A stretch of 64,000 nucleotides of DNA from Pseudoalteromonas arabiensis (GTDB lineage: Bacteria; Pseudomonadota; Gammaproteobacteria; Enterobacterales; Alteromonadaceae): positions 142,463 to 206,462 of the forward strand of contig NZ_LRUF01000026.1 of NCBI RefSeq assembly GCF_001550155.1. The letters are read 5' to 3'. The notes under the pieces were generated by a model that saw nothing but the letters and a program-made list of their open reading frames with translations, was not told the origin of the DNA and did no database searches. The position numbers were made by a program, and so were the translations under genes. This document shows positions 59,656 through 64,000 of this stretch, piece after piece (positions within the stretch are counted from its first letter, which is position 1; the number at the start of each line of letters is the position of its first letter).

Positions 59656-60348
59656 TTAGCTGTTAGCGAGCCAGCGAAAAGACTTACGTAAAAACTCAAC
59701 GGCTTGGTGTTTAATCAATTCACCATGAGCCATAACTAACATCTCAGGCTCCCAAGCCAGTATTTTTCTGAAGTGCTGTCTGGCTTGGGACTTTTTAAAC
59801 ATGAAACTTAAACGCCAATCTATCGGTGTTTGTCCTACGGGAGCTAAGATCCCGGCACCTTTTGCTAGCCATTTCTGCCAACTGTTAAAGTCATCACCAG
59901 AAAAGTTCTCGACCAAATCCGTCACGATCAATGTTTTTGAACGTTTATGAAAAAACAGGCATTCTTCCATCAAGGGCGAGCCTGTAAATAACTCTTGAGA
60001 AATATCGGCATGCCACTGCCACGCTAAATCGTCATTGAGGGACGCATCAAATGAGATATCGCTACGCTTTTTGATGACTTCATCTGTGCCATAGGTTTTA
60101 GCATCTGGATATGCTGTAATCCATTGAGGTAAAAATAAGTGATGTAAGTGATTAGGTGCGATGAGGTGTTTAACTGGACCTAAGCGGTCTATTTGGTTCT
60201 TTAGAGCATCGTTCAGATAGATAGGGCTGTGTACCCATAGGTCGCCATTAGCGAGTTTAATGACTGTCATCCTCGTTGTAAAAGGTAAAAAGAAAAAATT
60301 TACTGTTTTACCATCAACAACCCAAATCTCGTTTGCCAACTTTTCCAT
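59656..60348 (-). CDS. DUF4336 protein (metallo-hydrolase-like)
   Basis: A 230-residue soluble protein of the DUF4336 group, which has a metallo-beta-lactamase-like layout. VKHLIAPNHLHHLFLP, TLIVTDLVENF and VMAHGELI hold candidate metal-binding residues in the right order. The usual HxHxDH motif is reduced to NHLHH. No reaction is known. The MerR gene lies 127 nt upstream on the same strand, which suggests it may be its target. Confidence 0.78.
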   Translation of the reverse strand: MEKLANEIWVVDGKTVNFFFLPFTTRMTVIKLANGDLWVHSPIYLNDALKNQIDRLGPVKHLIAPNHLHHLFLPQWITAYPDAKTYGTDEVIKKRSDISFDASLNDDLAWQWHADISQELFTGSPLMEECLFFHKRSKTLIVTDLVENFSGDDFNSWQKWLAKGAGILAPVGQTPIDWRLSFMFKKSQARQHFRKILAWEPEMLVMAHGELIKHQAVEFLRKSFRWLANS

Positions 60349-60475
60349 ATTACTCCCGAATAAGAATCAAAGTTATCAGAAAGGCTTAATTTTTTGAAAT
60401 TATTATAATTAAACACAATGTACGTGCTATGACGTTTGACTATTTTAATAATCTTCAACGATTATAAACCTTCCA

Positions 60476-60838
60476 CTAAGGGGGAGAGTCAACTAACGAG
60501 TTAGCGTTAATAATCGCAACACATGAATCGATTTTGGTGATTTTCTGTTTTGTTTGCTCAATCTGATCTTGCAAACGGCTTTTTAAGTGCAATAGAAACT
60601 CACTTATCTCAGCCCAGTTAGCTTCTCCGTTTTCATATTTTATGAACCCTTTCAGTTCAGCTAATGTAACACCCAACAGTTTCGCTTCTTTGATTAACCT
60701 CAATACTTCTATGTGCTCATCGGTGTAAACACGGTACTTTCCTTGACGTTTTGGTGGGGTAATGAGCTCTTTCTCTTCGTAAAACCGAATAGCTTTAACA
60801 GATAAATTGGTTTTTTTTGCTACTTCACCGATAAACAC
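60476..60838 (-). CDS. MerR-family transcriptional regulator
   Basis: A 120-residue regulator. The N-terminal winged helix is IGEVAKKTNLSVKAIRFYEE with the family RFYEEKELI. A helical dimerisation segment follows (LLHLKSRLQDQIEQTKQKI). The metal-binding cysteines of metal-sensing members are reduced to a single Cys near the end, so it may sense a small molecule or redox state. It lies upstream of the DUF4336 gene. Confidence 0.88.
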   Translation of the reverse strand: MFIGEVAKKTNLSVKAIRFYEEKELITPPKRQGKYRVYTDEHIEVLRLIKEAKLLGVTLAELKGFIKYENGEANWAEISEFLLHLKSRLQDQIEQTKQKITKIDSCVAIINANSLVDSPP

Positions 60839-60908
60839 CTGTTACTCCATTAGTAAATCGATATTATTCGTTATATAAAATAAGCGGTTAGTGTCGCCTT
60901 TGTTAAGC

Positions 60909-61910
60909 TTAAACTAAATGCGTTGTCGAATCGCGTACCAGTAGATCAGGTGTAAAAATATGCTCTATATTAGAGCGATTTTGTTTATACACTTGTTTTA
61001 ACACAAGGTTGGCAGCCATAATGCCCATTTTTTCAACTGGGTTATCAATCGTCGTCAAAGTTGGGTACAAGTAATTTGTAAAATGAACATTGTCAAAGCC
61101 GACAATTGCTAAGTCTTTTGGAAGGTCAAGTTTATGCTCTCTTGCACATTTCATTACACCGGAAGCCATTTCATCATTTGCACAAACAACAGCGGTAAAT
61201 TTTCTTTTTTTGCTAAAGAAATACTCTAAGCCGTTATACCCGCCGGTTTCTTTAAAGTCACCGACAAATAGAGTTTGCTCATCAAAAGCAATACCATGTT
61301 CTTTTAAGGCTTTTTTGTGACCTTCTAATCGATCGAATGCATCGGGTTTAAATAACGGACCCGCAATGTATGTTATGTCTGTATGGCCTTGATTAAGTAA
61401 GTGTTTGGTTGCTAAGTAGCCTCCCATCACGTTATCAAGGCTAATGCAGTTTTCTTTCATTTTATCTACATAGCGGCTGATCAAATAAATAGGGGTTTTA
61501 CCTTTGTTTAACTTTACTAGATACTCATCACTAACAGCTTCAACATGGGCAATGATTGCATCACAATTACGTGAAATTAAAAATTCTAAGCCATTTTTTT
61601 CTTTGTCTTCTTCACTGTGTCCGGGAGTAATAATGACATGTTTCCCAGCGGCCCTTAATTGCGCTTCAATAGCAGACATCATCTCACCAAAAAACGCGCC
61701 ATCTAATTCAGAGACTAAAATACCCACACTATTAGTGCAATTTGAAGCAAGGGAGCGAGCTATCGAGTTTGGTGTATAACCAAGCTGCTCCATTGCATCG
61801 AGTACTTTTTGTTTCGTTTTTTTACTGACGTAGTCATTCTCATTCAAAACGCGAGAAACGGTCGATAAAGAAACGCCTGCGAGCTCTGATACTTGATAAA
61901 TAGTTGCCAT
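60909..61910 (-). CDS. LacI-family transcriptional regulator
   Basis: A 333-residue repressor. The DNA-binding head is IYQVSELAGVSLSTVSRVLN with hinge helix SIARSLASN. The C-terminal domain is a periplasmic-binding-protein fold with GFDNVHFTNYLYPTLTTID. It lies 34 nt after the sugar transporter and GH1 genes on the same strand, so it is probably the operon's own repressor. The inducer is likely a beta-glucoside derivative. It is not the NagR inferred at 25855. Confidence 0.9.
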   Translation of the reverse strand: MATIYQVSELAGVSLSTVSRVLNENDYVSKKTKQKVLDAMEQLGYTPNSIARSLASNCTNSVGILVSELDGAFFGEMMSAIEAQLRAAGKHVIITPGHSEEDKEKNGLEFLISRNCDAIIAHVEAVSDEYLVKLNKGKTPIYLISRYVDKMKENCISLDNVMGGYLATKHLLNQGHTDITYIAGPLFKPDAFDRLEGHKKALKEHGIAFDEQTLFVGDFKETGGYNGLEYFFSKKRKFTAVVCANDEMASGVMKCAREHKLDLPKDLAIVGFDNVHFTNYLYPTLTTIDNPVEKMGIMAANLVLKQVYKQNRSNIEHIFTPDLLVRDSTTHLV

Positions 61911-61944
61911 AATTATTATTAAATATAAACCTTAGCTTTTTAAT

Positions 61945-63477
61945 TTACAGACTTGCGCGTCTAATTGCCAAGTCTTCTGTAATTTTTTCCGTCATGTCAG
62001 ATGTTAATGGATAAAAGGCCATCAGTGCCGCGGCGATAAGAGCAAAAGCGGCTGGTAGCCAGCTCATTAGTAGAATCATGCCATCGAGTGAGTGTGCAAC
62101 GGTCGTTTCGTCCATTCCATCATAGCCATAGCTTGCAAGTACAACGAGCACTAAGGCTCCTGCAAAGCCTCCACCTGTTTTTTGCACAAAAGTCCCTGCT
62201 GAATATATAAGGCCGGTCGCTCGGCGTTTATTTTTCCATTCAGAATAGTCAGCACTATCTCCTAACATAGTAAAAAATAGGGTAGGCATCATGGCGGCGA
62301 AGAATTCGGAAAGACAGCCCATTACAAAAATCAGGCCGAGGTTATCATTAGGCAGCCAAAAGAAACAAATGGTAAAGAGGGCACTTAATAATAAGGAAGC
62401 AATAAACAACGTGCGTTTGCCGAGTATTTCCGCTAACTTCCCTGTACTAAGCGCACCGAAAATTGAGACAACTAATAAAGCAATAAAGTACTGGCCTGTT
62501 AAAAGCTCGTTACCAACATAGTATTTAAAGTAGTAGGCAATGACAGCATATTTAATGCCATTAAACATCATTGTTAAAAAGCCCATACCTAACAATATCA
62601 GCCATGGTTTATTTGTAAGTAAATCAACCATATCTCGTTGTGAGCCACTCAGTTTACTGTGATCACTTGCCAGTAAGCGACGGATAAGGACTGTCATAAA
62701 TATCATTGTCGCCGCAAAAAATAAGCCTGAGTAGAGCTCGCGATAATAGAAAAATAATGTGATTGCTAATAAGGGAAGGATGATAAAAGGTAAGCTTGAA
62801 CTTAAATCCGCTAACTCTGTTTTTAGTGAGATTTGCTTATTTGTAGCAGGTTGAACACGCTCCTTGGTACTTGCAAACGTGACTAACATGAGTACGGTGA
62901 GTAAGGCGGCAAATACATACATGGTGTATTGGTAACCTTGCGCACTATCCCCTTGCCCAAAGTAAGCGACTAGATCTGGTAAAAAGCCCATTACTAATAA
63001 ACCGCCTGCAAACGCCCCAGCAAAACGGAAACCTGATAACTTAGTTCGTTCTAGATCATCACCTGTCATAACCCCCATTAATGCAGAGTAGGGCACATTA
63101 CTTACGGTATACGCTAAAGTGAGACCAATATAGGTGAAGTAGGCATAAATTAGTTTTGCCGTTGGGCTAATATCAGGTGTCGTAAAGCACAGCACCATGA
63201 AGAGTGCCAAAAATGGCGTTGACCATAATATCCATGGGCGAAACTTACCTAACCGTGTTTGCGTCCGATCTGCAATCATGCCCATTATTATATCAGTGAC
63301 CCCATCTGATAGGCGTACGACTAAAAAAAGTAAAGCGGCAGCGGCGGCAGAAATACCAAAAGTATCAGTATAAAATACGGCTAAGTAAGCTAAAGCTCCA
63401 CGCCAAACTAAATTAGCACCGGCATCGCCCATCGCGTAGCCAATTTTTTCGTAGATGGGAAGAGTGTGTTTTATCAT
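61945..63477 (-). CDS. Glycoside/cation symporter (GPH family)
   Basis: A 510-residue membrane protein with about 12 segments. N-terminal YEKIGYAMGDAGANLVWRG and RLSDGVTDIIMGMIADRTQT match the melibiose/GPH symporter motif pattern, with the acidic residues of TM2 that bind the coupling ion. It lies 14 nt after the GH1 gene and 34 nt before the LacI gene. It likely brings beta-glucosides or oligosaccharides into the cytoplasm for GH1 hydrolysis. Confidence 0.87.
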   Translation of the reverse strand: MIKHTLPIYEKIGYAMGDAGANLVWRGALAYLAVFYTDTFGISAAAAALLFLVVRLSDGVTDIIMGMIADRTQTRLGKFRPWILWSTPFLALFMVLCFTTPDISPTAKLIYAYFTYIGLTLAYTVSNVPYSALMGVMTGDDLERTKLSGFRFAGAFAGGLLVMGFLPDLVAYFGQGDSAQGYQYTMYVFAALLTVLMLVTFASTKERVQPATNKQISLKTELADLSSSLPFIILPLLAITLFFYYRELYSGLFFAATMIFMTVLIRRLLASDHSKLSGSQRDMVDLLTNKPWLILLGMGFLTMMFNGIKYAVIAYYFKYYVGNELLTGQYFIALLVVSIFGALSTGKLAEILGKRTLFIASLLLSALFTICFFWLPNDNLGLIFVMGCLSEFFAAMMPTLFFTMLGDSADYSEWKNKRRATGLIYSAGTFVQKTGGGFAGALVLVVLASYGYDGMDETTVAHSLDGMILLMSWLPAAFALIAAALMAFYPLTSDMTEKITEDLAIRRASL

Positions 63478-63491
63478 TGTTGTTGTCTTTT

Positions 63492-64000
63492 TTATCGGCG
63501 AGTAATTAACTGGCTATATGCTTTACCACTTAGCTTTACTGTTCGTATTTGTGTGTTGTAATCAACATGAACAATACCAAAGCGTTTTGAATAACCTTCA
63601 GCCCACTCAAAATTATCCATTAAGCTCCATGCGAAGTAGCCAGCTACATTAACACCTTGTAATATGGCATCATTCACTGCATTTAAATGGGCATTATAAT
63701 AGGCGATACGATCTTGATCGTTCACCTCACCATCCACCATTTTGTCGGCCATAGCAGCGCCATTCTCTGTAATATAAATTGGCGGCAAATCATATTTTTG
63801 ATGCAAAGAAACTAATAATTCTGTTAATGCAGATGGATAAATTTCCCACCCAATATCTGTCATTGGCGCTTGGTGAGGCAGTTCATGGTAATAATCTGTA
63901 TCACTTGCTTCATAGCGCAGCCTGGTATAGAAATTTACGCCTAAGAAATCTAATGGTTGGCAAATAATATCCATATCGCCAGCTAGAATGTCAGGTCTGT
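63492..64000 (-). CDS. GH1 beta-glucosidase, C-terminal part (gene cut by window end)
   Basis: The open frame continues to the last base of the window, so only the C-terminal ~170 residues are seen. QPLDFLGVNFYTRLRYE, the nucleophile Glu in PPIYITENGAA, and AGYFAWSLMDNFEWAEGYSKRFG (in parts) are the conserved C-terminal parts of GH1 beta-glucosidases. The start lies beyond 64000. It hydrolyses beta-glucosides in the cytoplasm and is the first visible gene of the GH1-symporter-LacI operon. Confidence 0.9.
   Translation of the reverse strand, partial: RPDILAGDMDIICQPLDFLGVNFYTRLRYEASDTDYYHELPHQAPMTDIGWEIYPSALTELLVSLHQKYDLPPIYITENGAAMADKMVDGEVNDQDRIAYYNAHLNAVNDAILQGVNVAGYFAWSLMDNFEWAEGYSKRFGIVHVDYNTQIRTVKLSGKAYSQLITRR

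Overview
The window looks like chromosomal DNA from a marine gammaproteobacterium of the Alteromonadales, most likely Pseudoalteromonas or a close relative. The evidence is an AT-rich composition, the Enterobacteria-like neighbourhood of 6S RNA, ygfB, pepP, ubiH and ubiI, many large TonB-dependent receptors beside glycan genes, and tRNA genes in repeated clusters. The genus is inferred from gene content only.

Layout. (1) 1-790: two tRNA-Thr(TGT)/tRNA-Phe(GAA) clusters. In each, the intact tRNA-Phe follows two decayed 81-nt tandem copies of its 5' part. (2) 1266-4678: an accessory patch with a DUF4209/HEPN-like protein, a CX5R dual-specificity-type phosphatase, a Fic protein, and a convergent 50-residue ORF that may be its antitoxin. 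(3) 4965-10692: a complete RND efflux operon (outer-membrane factor, fusion protein, permease). (4) 10693-15630: 6S RNA on the minus strand, diverging from ygfB-pepP-ubiH-ubiI. zapA and fau, the usual 6S neighbours, are not here. (5) 15631-27281: an amino-sugar (chitin-type) locus with an AraC regulator, TonB receptor, tryptophan-halogenase-like protein, two MFS sugar permeases, ROK kinase and GH20 hexosaminidase. A NagR-type operator precedes the second permease. (6) 27520-29670: a FecA-like receptor. (7) 29983-36380: a LysR regulator, a stand-alone GcvT-like domain protein, then gcvT-gcvH-gcvP with several intercistronic hairpins, one terminator-like just before gcvP. (8) 36517-48103: an eight-gene minus-strand defence operon of about 11.6 kb: small HTH protein, Mrr-like nuclease, hsdR, hsdM, hsdS, Septu-like ATPase, HNH nuclease and PLD-fold protein. 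(9) 48797-49555: a VIM-like subclass B1 metallo-beta-lactamase with all six zinc ligands. (10) 49776-57778: a beta-glucan locus with TonB receptor, GH16, GH3 and a LytS/LytTR two-component pair. (11) 57840-60838: LysE exporter, methyltransferase, DUF4336 protein and MerR regulator. (12) 60909-64000: LacI regulator, GPH-type sugar symporter and the C-terminal part of a GH1 beta-glucosidase cut by the window end.

How it fits together. The two glycan loci each pair outer-membrane uptake with exo- or endo-glycosidases. The amino-sugar locus adds inner-membrane permeases and a sugar kinase. The beta-glucan locus adds a dedicated sensor/regulator pair, and the LacI/GPH/GH1 operon could finish off the released beta-glucosides. 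The most unusual accessory content is the merged Type I restriction / Septu-like / PLD / Mrr operon, followed by the HEPN-phosphatase pair and the Fic/small-ORF pair.
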